Assembly: GCA_950022295.1 (NCBI GenBank)
Contig: OX465597.1
Span: 398,665,016-398,729,015, forward strand
DNA: 64,000 nt
DNA from: Bromus sterilis
Lineage: Eukaryota; Streptophyta; Magnoliopsida; Poales; Poaceae
Reading direction: 5' to 3'
Below the pieces are notes generated by a model, which did not search any database, was not told the origin of the DNA, and worked only from the letters and a program-made list of their open reading frames with translations. Shown here one piece after another: positions 23,433 through 35,408 of the stretch; the first letter of the stretch is position 1, and every line of letters begins with the position of its first letter. Made by a program: the position numbers and the translations under genes.

Positions 23433-26395
23433 AAATCAGCTTGGGCCACCACTAGAAATGTTTGAAGCTAGGTAGGTAAGAAGAGGGGACCCCGTAAAAT
23501 CCCACACGCGGTTAGGCACGCTCAGTCTCAAAACCAATACCCGGAACTCGGATCCTAGGTGACTCGAATGGAACAAAGCGTCAGGGCGGGATAGCCTAGA
23601 CCTTCCACCCTTCGTCGAATATAGTCAACATTATAATAATAATCATATCATCAACATCAATATAATAATGTGATATCCCAACCCAAAGAGTAACAGGGTA
23701 ACATCGTAGCATCCTAAGCATGCATACTAAGCAGGGGCTGAGCAACGAGCAATAGTAACATAGCAGTACATGGTTTGCTGGGAAGGGACATGGCTGTATC
23801 GGTTTGAAAGAGGCTGTAAACATGTGGTAGGATCAAACATCGAAGCTAACCTAGACTAGCATGCAAACCGCTGGTTGAAATAGAATGGATCATAAGTAAT
23901 GCAAGTCCTTGCCTGTGGATAAGTCGGGTTCCGAAGGTGTAGTCGATCGCACGCTCGCATCGTCTCCGAGAGGTACCCGCGGGAGCACACAAGAAGTAAA
24001 CACTGGAAAACAATCAACGGTGCACCACTATTACTACGGAGCAAACACGAGAAAGCATCAACAAGAAGTAACACGAGACATCGCACCTACCGTCGAGAGC
24101 GGTTACTAACAATTTAAGTGGAGTACTCGTCACACACGACGATACCGCACGTTTACGGTGGTTCAAGTTGTTTAGCTACAAGTGACCAAACAACGGTTAT
24201 TAACATGGCAACTCAAACAAGCATGGCATAGCACACAAACATGTCAAGAGGTGAAGCACAAAGTAAACTATCTATGCTAGACAATTTAAGTGAGGCACAA
24301 TCCTAAACATGGCATAACACTAAGTGCCGCACGATGATTAAAAGATTTGGTACTGTTCTGTCCTAAACCATATTTTAGGTTGGTTAACAACAGCAAACAA
24401 TAGCACAAACACAAAGAACACGAAAAACTAATCAAGTTACATATAAAGAACACCCCAAACGGAGTTACGGTTAAAAAGATACAAGCAAAACAATTTATGC
24501 ACACATGCTGTATAAACAGGGGTAAATCTATATGGAAAAGTGCAGCAACATGACATAGCAATACATGGGATGAAAGTAAACATCATGCTTAACAATATGT
24601 AACTGGAATCACTCAATTCCGATAAACGGTTGCGAAGCAATCGTCATCCGAAGTTGCAACAAAACAACAGTTTTCAGCAATAGCAGCACAACAACATCAT
24701 GATAGCTACTTTGGAGCAAAATATAAACATGATGCAGCAGGCAAATATGGCATGTGAATGCATGAAACTGGAGTAGAAACATTGCTTAACGCAACGCAAA
24801 AGGAATCAATGCAATAGGCCTCATGGATTACTCACAATCATCATGCAAAGTTGCAACAAAATAATACCAGCAGCACATAACAGGAAATAAATGCAATTAA
24901 CGGCCTGATGCCCTATTTGAACAGAAAAAACTATATCTAAACAACCTCAAAACAATTAACTCACAAAAGACGGATTAAAGTACACGCAATTCTAAGCAAT
25001 TCGTCTTTTGGGCGCAACGCGATCCGAGCTACAGATTTACCGCAAATCTAATCGCAAAACAGATCACAGCAGTAAATTATTAGGACTTAGCAGAAATTCG
25101 GAGGGGTTAGACAGGGAAAAAAATAAACAACAAAAAAAAGAAAAAAAAAGGACCTCACCCCAAACGGGCCGGCCCAAGTGACTGGAGGGGGGGGCGGCCT
25201 GGCTGTGGCTTGGCAGTGGGCCGCCTGCGGATCTGGGCCGAGGCCCACGTGGCCGGTTGGAGGGGAGGCAGGCCGACCAGCTCCCTGGCTGGCCCCGACG
25301 TGGGCAGCAGGCGGCGGCGGCGCCATTGCCCGGTGGCACGCCGGCCACCGGCGTCGAGGAGGCGGCGAGGCGCGGGCGAGGGGAGGCCGTGAGGAGGCGG
25401 ATCCGGCTGGATCCCGCACGGATCTGGCCGGCGGCGACGGGGAGCCATGGGGGCGCGTCCGGCTTGAGCTCGGGCTCGCCGGAACCATGGCGCGGCGGCC
25501 GCGTCCTGCCTGCTGACCTGCGGGGGGAGGAGGAGAGGTAAGAGAGAGGGCGCGGGAGGAGAGAGGGAGGCGACGGGGTGAGGAGAAGGGGTCGCCGACG
25601 CGGTGGCTCGCCGTGGCCGGAGAGGAGCGGCGGCTCCATGGCGTGGAGCTCGGGAGGCGGCGTGATCCGGGCCCTAGCAGGCCCGTGGCGGCGGGGGAGA
25701 CGGATCTCGGGCCCTGCGGGGCCCGGTTCTGCTGGGGAGGCTGTTGGGAGCTACGTGGAGGCACCAGGAGCGTTGATCTCGCGATCCGATGGCCTGGGAG
25801 CGCTGGGATCTAGGGTTTCGGGGCTGAGAGGGATTTGGGCAGATTTGGGGATTTTGTGAGGGGGGTGGCTGCAATTATGCCATGGGGTAAACCCTAATTG
25901 GGTGTGGGAGGCTGGTGGTCTATATATAGGCAGGTTGGCTGGCCAGTTGACGCAAACGCCCTCGGTACCCCTCTCGCGTGTCTGGTGAATACGTTCGTGA
26001 CCGCCGAAGTTGCATACGGACTCCGATTCCGATGAAATCTCGAACCACGCGCTCAGCGCGTCGAGCTCTTCGATCGTACCTCACTGCGGTGACGTTCCGA
26101 CAACATTTTCCGGCGCGCTATAAAAATATCCCGTTTAATTATTAAACGGGGTTTTCCGTTCCGTTGGCTGCGGCTGGTCTCGTGCGGTTTTCGCGACGGT
26201 GATCGGCGAAACCCGGTGTCGCAAAGGTCGAGTGTCCGGGTGGCAAGGGTCGGTCTCCGTCCGATACGAGAATTAGGGGGAGAAATAATCACCGATCGAT
26301 AAATCGGGGATGCAAACACCACAAACAAATCAGGCAATCAAATAATTCACACCGAAAACAAAAATTTTAATTTTTGTGAAATCTGGGCTGTTACA
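23433..26395 (-). repeat. B 5' LTR, part after C
   Basis: Begins with the second AAATC TSD copy and matches 10267-13219 with a low density of SNPs. It holds B's likely promoter: CCTATATATAGAC on the minus strand at 25918-25930. GC-rich frames at 25064-25859 on both strands repeat those of the other LTR and are not genes. Confidence 0.9.
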
Positions 26396-26400
26396 ACCTG

Positions 26401-27543
26401 CCCACTGGTCTGAGGGTGATAAGCGGTACTGAACAACACTGTCGTACCAATGGCCTTTTGGAAGGCCTGCCAGAACTTGGAGGTGAAAAGACTGCCTCGA
26501 TCAGAACTGATCTTCTTGGGGATGCCATGCAAAGATACAACTCGTGCGGTATACAAATCCGCCAACTGAGCTGCTGAAATGGAGTCCTTCACTGGAAAGA
26601 AGTGGGCAACTTTGGAGAGATTGTCAATGACAACAAAGATGGCATTGTTCTTCTTCTGCGACAGAGGAAACCCGGTGATGAAATCCATCTCAATGTGATC
26701 CCATTTCCACTCTGGAATTTCAATTGGCTGAAGTAGCTCTGCAGGCTTCTGATGCTGTGCCTTCACTCTCCTGCACACATCACACTGGGATACAAAACGG
26801 GCAACATCCCGCTTCATACGAGTCCACCAAAAGCTCTGCTTGAGGTCCTGATACATCTTGGTGCTACCAGGGTGGATAGACAGCTTTGAGTCATGGGCTT
26901 CTTTCAATATGACCTCTCTGAGACCTCCTTCTTTGGGAACAACAACTCTCTCCTCGAACATCACGGTGCCGTCATTATGCACTGAAAAGCAACCGTATTT
27001 CGGAACTGAGGCGGCAACACCCTGCTTGACCTTCTGAATCATCAAGCTACCAGACTGGGCCTCACGAATCTTCTCACGGATAGTGGGCTCTACCACAAGG
27101 TTGGCTAGATAGCCTGCTGGAACTAGCTCAAGATTGAGCCTTCGAAAGGCCTCACACAAATCAGGGTGTATCTTCTGCACCTGGACACTGTTGTAATCAC
27201 CCTTGCGGCTCAACGCATCAGCTATGACATTCGCCTTGCCAGGCGTATACTGAATATCCACGGAGTACTCAGTAATAGTCTCGAGCCACCTCCTTTGCCT
27301 CAAGTTCAGGTTAGACTGCGTGAACAAGTACTTTAAGCTTTTGTGATCGGTGAACACATCAACCTTCCTCCCTAGGAGGAGGTGTCGCCAAGTAACCGAC
27401 GCATGAATCACTGCAGCCAGCTCAAGATCGTGGGTCGGATAATTCCTCTCAGCCTGCTTCAACTGTCTGGAGGTGTATGCCACAATATTCTTTCCCTGCA
27501 TCAATACTCCGCCAAGGCCATTCAACGAGGCGTCACAGAACAC
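26401..27543 (-). pseudogene. RNase H and integrase (N-terminal and core) of A
   Basis: Second reading frame of A's pol, offset from the first by a frameshift near 27545-27565. It opens in the RNase H domain (FCDASLNGLGGVL, later TDHKSLKYL) and runs through the integrase zinc-binding HHCC module (His/His near PGSTKMYQ, then CDVCRR). The catalytic core has the first two aspartates of the DD35E triad (MDFITGFP and SSDRG). The frame then enters B's LTR and stops at 26347. The last A codons (HPQTSGQ) lie just before the TSD; the third catalytic residue is 17 kb away at 9072-9074. Confidence 0.9.
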
Positions 27544-30032
27544 TTGAAAAGGCTATGACTCTCTGGCGGCGTAAGGATCGGAGCTGTGGTTAGCCTTATC
27601 TTCAACTCATCAAAAGCTGCCTGGCAAGCCTGTGACCAAACGTACTTCTTTCCCTTGCACAACAGCTCGGTCATCGGCTTTGCTATCTTGGAGAAATTCT
27701 CGACAAACTTCCTGCAGTAGCTGGCAAGTCCGAGAAAGCTCCTCAACTGCTTGACATTTTTCGGCGGAGTCCAATCTTGAATCGTCCGGACTCTGTCTGG
27801 GTCAACAGCAATGCCCTCTGAGGAAATGACATGGCCAAGAAAGTTGACCTTGTTCATCCAGAATTCACACTTGGAGAACTTGGCATAAAACTGGTGATCT
27901 CTCAACTTCTGCAACACCAATCTGAGATGCTCCTCATGTTCAGCCTCTGACTTGGAAAAGACAAGGATGTCGTCGAGGTAGAGGAGTACGAACACGTCTA
28001 GCCACTCTTGGAAGAGATAGTTCATGGCCCTCATGAACGTTGGAGGCGCGTTTGAAAAGCCAAATTTCATGACCGTAAACTCGTACAGGCCATATCGAGT
28101 GCGGAAGGCTGTCTTAGCAATGTCCTCCTCTCGGACGCGAATCTGGTGGTACCCCATCTTTAGGTCAAGCTTTGAAAACACCTTTTCTCCATGCAACTGT
28201 TCAAACAAGTCATTGATGTTGGGCAAAGGGTATTTGTTTTTTATCGTCTTTTTGTTGATACCACGGTAGTCTTGAACCAACCGACTAGTACCATCTTTCT
28301 TCTTCACAAAAAGACACGGGGCACCCCAAGGGGAAGTGCTCGGACGAATGAGCCCATCCTTCTCAAGCTTCACCAACTGTTCTTTCAACTCAATCAACTC
28401 TTCTGGGCACATCTTGTAAGGTTGCCGAGATATCGGCTGTGTACCAGGTTCTAGCTCGATCACGAACTCAATAGCACGCACGGGTGGAATACCTGGCAAC
28501 TCCTCTGGAAAGACATCTGGAAACTCTCGAACAACTCTGACCTCCTCGATCAATGGAGAAACTCCCGCGTTCAGAGCGTACAACTGTGCTAGTCCCACTG
28601 TGGAGCCACAAGTGTACCAAATCTCTGCGCCTGAATCGTGCGTCAGCAACACGGTCTTGGACGGGCAATCAATCTTGGCCTTGTACTTGACAAGCCAATC
28701 CATGCCCAAGATGACATCAATGTCAGAACAGGTCAAGACAATCAGGGAGGCCGAAAAGATAGCACCCTGAATACTGATCTCCACATCTGGAACAAAAACT
28801 GAGGAACTGCATCTGGAACCAGGAGTGTGGACTGCAAGTGGCGGACAGAGCAACTCGGACTGGAGGTCACTGGCTGAAGCAAAAGACTGAGATATGAAGG
28901 AATGGGATGCTCCGGAATCGAACAACACTGAAGCTGGAACTGAACATACAAGCAACCTACCAAGCACAATCTCGGACGACTGCTGAGCCTCTGCCACAGT
29001 CACGTTGTTCACCCTGAGCGCTCGTGGCTGGGCCCGCACCATCGCGTTGCTCGGCGTAGAGCGAGGTGGGGGCGGAGGCAGCCTGGCGTAACGAGGGTCG
29101 GTGCACTGCGGAGACTTGTGACCCGTCTTGCCACACTTGAAGCACGTGATCTCAGGCCTGGGCTGGCCCTGTGGAGCAGGCGGCCTCGCGTAGGGTGGAG
29201 TAGAGCGAGGTCCGTGCTGCACTGGGACGGGAGGGCGGGCAAAAGTGCGGACAACTGCCCCCCTCGGCTGGAACTGCTGACGCTGCGGCTGAGGCTGTGA
29301 CTCTGCAACCCAGGACTTGGCCTTCTTGTGGATCATCACTGCTGAACTGTGCTCTCTCTGTTTCCTCTTCTCTGCGGAACGCTCTGCCTCAGCTGACTCC
29401 TGTCTGATGGCCTGGTCGACGAACTCTGAGAACAGGCGTGGCGTGGACAAGGTGAGCGCATACTTGATGTCCGGGGCAAGACCACCGCGGAACCTGGCAA
29501 TGCGCTTGGCCTCTGACGAGACCTCCTCTGGAGCATACCTGGCAAGCCTGACGAAGGCCAGGTTATACTCCTGCACAGACCTGTCCCCCTGCCTCAGAGC
29601 TAAGAACTCCTTGTGCCTCCTCTCTATCAGACCACTGGGAATATGAGAACCTCTGAAATCCTTGACGAAGTCATCCCACGTGATCCCTGCATCACCCTTG
29701 TTGGCCTTGTACGTCGAGAACCAACTGCCTGCTGCACCCTGAAGCTGGAAGGAGGAGAAGGTGACGTAGTCGACGGGTCTGACGGAGTTGGCATTGAAGT
29801 GCTTCTTGAACTCTGCAATCCAGTCATCCGCCTCCAGCGGGTCTCGAGCCTCGGAAAACCTGGGGGGGCTGATCGCAAGGAACTGCTGCAGTGTGGTGTA
29901 CTGTGGGCGATCATTCCTCTGAGCACCCTGGTTCTGCAGCATCTGAAGGATCGCAGCTGTGCCCTGAGCCACTGCAGCTACAGCCTCCCCAAGTATAGGG
30001 TTCTCTGGCGGCGGCATGTTCTCTCTTGGCAT
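27522..30032 (-). pseudogene. Gag-protease-reverse transcriptase polyprotein of A
   Basis: 836 codons from an ATG at 30030-30032. The gag core is at residues 60-220, and a single CCHC zinc knuckle at about 297-310 (CFKCGKTGHKSPQC) binds RNA. The aspartic protease has its active site at 372-374 (FDSGASHSF) and a conserved ILGMDWL near 441. Reverse transcriptase follows with YLDD at 685-688 and the connection into RNase H. The frame ends prematurely at 27522 after a one-base-type frameshift (27545-27565) that moves RNase H and integrase to another frame. Otherwise it is open throughout, agreeing with the modest LTR divergence. The motif set and order are Gypsy chromoviral. Confidence 0.92.
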
Positions 30033-30703
30033 CCTGTATACAGGAACACTTATGAGAACATGAACGAATCATTGAAGTAACCATAAGTTACAGCAAAATT
30101 TACAACAAGACTTCCTCACGAGGCATGAGAAAGCCAAAGGCTGAAATTCCACCCAGGTTAACCCGGAAAGTCGACAACTAGGTGCTACTGGAATTCCCAA
30201 ACCAAGAACATCCGAAACCAAGATAATCTTCTGGTAGCGAGCACACAACAATATATACGAGCGGTTGGAAACCTGCACAATGAGACATCTGCCCTGAGCG
30301 GCCCGCCATCACGGTCGTCCATAGGGGAAAGACACCACATCCATATTACCATAGGATGCCCGCCAATCCTGTATGGACGGTTCACCTGGGGTACGCCGTA
30401 AGCGAGGTAGAGCAGTCAACCCCAAGTGGCGGCTCAGTGGTCTCAAAGACGCCAACACATCTCGTCGCTAGCAAAAAATTATAGAGGAATCGGAGCCTCA
30501 TGTAAACGAGATCCTAAACTGTTTTGAAAGGGGATGAGTTGCAGATAGAAAACACCGTTTCACTTCCTCACGGAAAAAGGGGTGGGAGGGTGGGATAAGA
30601 AGAAAACAGAAAGAGGTCCTACTCTCCGAAAATTTTCCTATATAACTACCAAAATAGTTTCTAGACTCAACTTCGGCCAGTAAAGGGTCCTACAGTCAGT
30701 CCT
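30033..30703 (-). other. A 5' leader
   Basis: Untranslated stretch between PBS and gag ATG, about 670 bp. The part nearest the PBS (CTCAACTTCGGCCAG, CCTACTCTCCGA) is similar to the same part of B, the best evidence that the two are related. Confidence 0.65.
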
Positions 30704-30715
30704 GCTCTGATACCA
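30704..30715 (-). promoter_or_regulatory. Primer-binding site of A
   Basis: Minus-strand TGGTATCAGAGC, 3 bp from the 5' LTR; initiator-methionine tRNA type. Confidence 0.88.
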
Positions 30716-30718
30716 AGT

Positions 30719-33700
30719 TGTAAGGCCCCTAATGCGGTACTAACTCTAACTAGTCGCTTTCGCGTCCGGTCGGAGTTAGAAGCGCATCAAACGCCACCGG
30801 CGCACGACACTCGCACTCGTGTCGCTGTCGAATTCTCGACAACAGGTATAAAAACACAACCCTACAGAAAAGGAAATACATATAGAGATAATAGAGCAGG
30901 GCATACAACGCCACTGTCTAAATATATAACATCGTCAAGAGTACATCTGATCAGTACATCAATACATCAAGCGGAAGCAAAGTGTGGACCGGGTACGGTC
31001 AAGATCCAAATTGCCCTAGAGAGGGCTACACATAAATCCACCCACGGGAACGTCTGAACCCAACTAAGGATCCTACTGGTCGATGTAGTCGTACTCGTCG
31101 TCATCCTCCGGAGGCACCTCCACGAAGTATCGTCCAGTGCTGGGGTCGAGGTAGTAGTCCACTGCAGCGGCCGATCAGGCAAAGCGGTAAAAGCGGAAAA
31201 GTAAACGGGGGTGAGAACATGTCATTACGGAATAACTAACGATACAGGTAAGGTAAAGATATAGACAGTCTGCAGCCGTACTAGCATATATGGTGGCTAC
31301 ACGTTCTATCAGAACAGAGGTGAGATGCAAGAACTTACGTTGACAACGTGTCATAGGTCGGCTATTCACCTACTTACGCAAACATAACACAACCTCGTTT
31401 CTCTATCCGTCCCCTGGACGAAGAAAGACAACCAAGGCACGCACGCGGTTTGCCAAATTTTATAGCATAATTATAATTGATGTTATTCTATGAACAAGGA
31501 GTAGGTCTCAAGTAGTCCATAACCGCGGACACGACTTTTCGAAAAGATTTACCCTGCAGGGGTGTACCAACTGTCCATTATAGACATCGCATGTACGCCC
31601 GGTTTCCACTTGGCTAGGTAAGCGCCTGAAATTCCGGAACGTCAGAGTCCCTCTAACTAACAACACACATATCCGGGTGGCCCCCGGTGAGTCGACACCC
31701 AACCCAAAAGCTGGCCACGCTCTCGAGTCGGACTCTACCGTATGACTCCAGGTTTGGATTACCGGTTAGTTCTCTTATGAGACCGGGTCCTCAGCCGGTC
31801 TATTTGGGCCAGCCAAGAAGCTATGTCCTCCTGGCCCTGGTTTGGTTTGGAAACAACTGGGGATCCAACCAGCACACACACATTGCTAATGTAAATCAGC
31901 TCGGGCCACCACTAGTATGTACGAGGCTAGGTAGGTAAGACAAGGGGGGCCCCATAAAACCCGACACACGATTAGGCACGCTCGTCAAGAAACACAATAC
32001 CCGGAACTCGGGTCCTAGGTGACTCAAATGGAACAAAGTACCAGACGGGAATAGTCTAGCCTTCCACCCTTCGTCGAATATAAATTAACATCATTTATTA
32101 ATAATAAATATCAACCAACTTCTTTTATAGCATGATATCCCAACCATAAACATATAGGGCAAGCAGCAAGTTCTCTATCCATACTAAGCAATGGCTGAGC
32201 AGCGTTAACTTAGCAGAACAATGGTTTGCTGGGATGTGGGGATCATGGCTGTATGGGTTTAAACATGGCATATAATGTAGATAGGATCAAGCAATAACGT
32301 TCTAGATACACAGCTAGGCATGAGCAGAAGTTATAAAGTAATGACACAGATCTCCCCCTTGCCTGGTAAGGTAGTCGAAGCAGCACTCACGGTACCCTCG
32401 GGCTCGGTGTCGGACAGCTCCACGTAAGTCTCCTCGGCGGACTCAGGTGCTAACGTAAGGTACCGGCAAGGAAAAGGCACACAAGTAAGCAGCTGATGCA
32501 ACTCAAACAAGGATGGCATGAACAGGTTTTATTTACATGGTACGACCCTGTCTAGTCAGGTTTAAATGAAGGTGATGACGACAAGTCATCACTTTCATAT
32601 GCATTTTATTTACGTTGTAATGGCTTTGGTCTGAGCCTTAACTTAGGTGTAATTAACATGATAGCATGACAAGAACAACAAGCATTACAGGAATTTAAAT
32701 AACATGAAAATATAGCAATGATTCCGGAGACGGAGTAGTGTCGGTGAAATTGACACACAGATAGGTGCAACAAATGTTGGAAACCAGCCACACACATAAG
32801 CAATGTTGGGTCTGACTTGGGAAAAAAGAATTGGAGAGGACATGGAACAAGATTTTGAAAAACTGGAGGGACAACAATTTCAGATGCACTGAAGCTGAAG
32901 TTGTTGCAGTCAAAGTTTTGGAAGCTTCTGGATCAGGTGACACACCTTGCTTTCATGAGTGGCACAACACACCATGAGAACCTCACCATTGGATTCCTTG
33001 TAGGAAAACACCCCAAAAGCATGTATAACATGCCCACATTTGAAGTTTGCAAGGAAGGTTGCAAAACCATCTGAGGTTTAGGGGGCTGAGTGCAAAACTA
33101 CACTGCAAACATTTTGAAAAAGGCTCAGATGAACATATCATCATTACCATGCAATTCCTTGCTCAAAACTACCCAAAAATCATATATGACATGGGCAATT
33201 TAAAACTGGAACCAGCTTACCAAAATAAAGAAAAGCAAAAGGGATTTATTTGCAAAATGACCAGACTTCAATTTTTAGAAGGGGTCAGATGCTAAAATGA
33301 ATATCACCACTGTGTTCAGTAGCTCAAATTACCCCAAATTGACATATGGGATGCCTCTGTTTTGAGAAGTTGGCCAAATTCAGATTGAATTTGAAAAGCA
33401 AATTCAATTGAATTTTAAATTAGAAAAGATATAAAACAGAAAAGAAGAAAACGACTAAATAAATAAATAAATAAATAAAAAGAAAGAAGAAGGAGGGCTT
33501 GGCCACTGGGCTGCTTCCTCTGGACGCATACTGGGCTGACCCAGTATCCCTCCCGTGGGCCGAGCCACCCCTTCGACGACAACGCTCAACAAAAAGAAAA
33601 ACGGGGGCTAGCCCCCGGCGGATTCGAACCTGCGACCTCGCGGTCCTCCTAAAACGCGCCCACCAGTTCGACTACGAAGTGGCTCACGTTCAGAAGCGCG

Positions 33701-35403
33701 ACTCGGAAAAGACATATCCTCTCCAGGAGTTAACTGAAGGAAAGACACGCTGCTTGCACTGCGGACTGAATTTCTTCAGGCAGCTCGCACGCGGCAGACT
33801 TCCGGCGACGAGGGCGTCCACTACAGCCCTCCGGCGACTCCGGGGATGTCCAGACGGAACATCCAGGAATCCAAAATACCTTGGCGTCAGAACGTGGGCT
33901 CCACGGCGGCGTCGCTAGTCTCGTCGGAAAAAGGGGGGCGGCGCATCTGCTACGAACTGAAAAAGGCGTCGGCTTGACGACGCACGGCCCCCGGCTGCGC
34001 TGCGCACGCACTGGCCGCACGCAGAGCGTGCGGGGTGCAGTTCCTACTCGACGGCGACACGGATCGGGCCACGGCGTCTGTACGCGGGCACGGCACCCAC
34101 GCTCGCGGAGGCGCTCTGCTACAGTGCTGCTAACCAACTAGCGAGGAGGAACTCGGCGGGAAGGGGCAATGGATCCTCACATCGGGGAGGTTGGAGACGA
34201 GCTCGGCGTCCGGGGAGAGGAAGAAGTCGAACTGCGGCGTCGGGACGGATGCGGTCCGTGGAAGCAGAGGAGGAAGAAGCGGGCCGCCTTGCTCCTTCGC
34301 GGATCCACTGGTCGGAGAGGACGAAGACGACGCTGAAGGCGCGCAGCACGGACTCCTGAACGACGACGGCGTCGGAGCTCGGCGAAATCAACGAACCCAT
34401 CCGGCGGCCCCTGAAGAACAGGGGAGCCCCGAATTCGTCATGGCGGCTGCGGCGGGAGAAGGGGGCTACGGGAATGGGTCCTAGGGTTTCCTGGGGCTCC
34501 TCTCGCGGCGCTTAAAAGGAGGGGAGCGCCTCTCCCTGGAGCTGGGGCTCCACTGCCGCCGTGGCAAGCTCTGTGAGAGAGAGGAGGGGAAAAGGAGGTC
34601 GCCCCGCTGGAAAGAGGAAGAAGAGAGGGGGCGTACCGCTTCGTCCAGGTGGGCTGAGGAGAAAACGGCCCAGGTGGCCTGGCCGGCTGGGAGAAAAGAG
34701 AAGGAGGCCCAGCTCCTGTATTTCCTTTTCCCTTTCTTTTCTTTTCCATGGCAAAGAAAAACAGCAGGAGAAAAAGAGAAAGGAGAGGGTCTAGGGCATT
34801 TAAAAAAAATATTCCAACGAATTTTAAAATGCCCCTAAAATCCAGCTTGTTCATACAAAAATGGTTTGATCATTTTTTCATGCAGGGAAAAATCTCCACA
34901 AGCAAAACAGTACCTTTTTCTATTTAAAGTTAAATAGAAAAGGTCTTTGAAGAGTTTTTGAGAGAAAAATAGAAGGTTCAAAATTCCATGAGTTTGAAAT
35001 TCCTAATCCTTGCATTTTTCTAGATTTTTCAAAATTGGTTTGACCAATTTTGGCAACAAAAAAAACGTGGCCCTGTTTTGAATTCAAAACACTTTGAACT
35101 AGGGCTACTGTTTTTGGTGGTGGCAAAAATGCCTTGGGGATTTTAAAACCCTTGCCATATGAAATGAAATGGCTAGGTCAAGTTTGGGATCAAGAGGAGT
35201 AAGCATGTGGCAAGGAAAATTCCATGACTGCCCTTCTTGAACCACTTTGGATGCAAAAGAAACCAACCCAACATGACTCCAATCTCAAAGCCAATTTAAA
35301 TCATCACATGAAATGACATAAACCTCCACCATGCCAAGTTACAAATCCAACAGAGAAAGTAAAATACATGGTGTTGATAGCTTATTACATGTGGGCTGTT
35401 ACA
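30719..35403 (-). repeat. A 5' LTR
   Basis: 4685 bp. Same landmarks as the 3' LTR: conserved block at 31523-31567, (AAAT)n near 33456-33478, palindrome at 33603-33616 and tRNA-like boxes at 33620-33674. No strong TATA box stands out; TCCTTTTAAG near 34515 (minus) is a weak candidate. Confidence 0.9.
33609..33681 (-). other. tRNA-like sequence in A 5' LTR
   Basis: Same A-box (33663-33674) and B-box (33620-33630) as in the 3' LTR, unchanged and with the same 44-nt spacing although the LTRs have diverged elsewhere. Confidence 0.5.
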
Positions 35404-35408
35404 ATTAT

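Larger units (their letters stand above)
9081..26395 (-). mobile_element. Element B: LARD-like LTR element with a 599-bp interior
   Basis: Termini TGTAAGGCCCG at 9081 and GGGCTGTTACA ending at 26395, with perfect TSD ACCTG (9076-9080, 26396-26400). Without C it is about 8.9 kb, of which 8.3 kb is LTR. It has a PBS but no coding capacity. Its LTR ends, PBS, leader (ACTCGACTTCGGCCAG) and the motif GATCTCGTCCCGAGAT next to the 3' LTR are shared with element A. It is probably a non-autonomous relative of A-type elements. Over the first 1.18 kb the LTRs differ at 4 sites by eye; the remainder looks more divergent, giving about 0.6% overall. Confidence 0.88.
3609..35403 (-). mobile_element. Element A: Tekay-like Gypsy chromovirus
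   Basis: Termini TGTAAGGCCCC at 3609 and GGGCTGTTACA ending at 35403, bordered by the perfect 5-bp TSD ATTAT (3604-3608, 35404-35408). Without B it is about 14.5 kb: LTRs of 4680 and 4685 bp around about 5.1 kb of interior. It reads on the minus strand: PBS next to 30719, gag-protease-RT from 30032, RNase H and integrase to 26401, then (after B) integrase tail and chromodomain to 8325, PPT at 8289. Over the first 700 bp the LTRs differ at about 10 sites by eye (about 1.4%). The chromodomain and RT text point to the Tekay/Del clade. Confidence 0.9.
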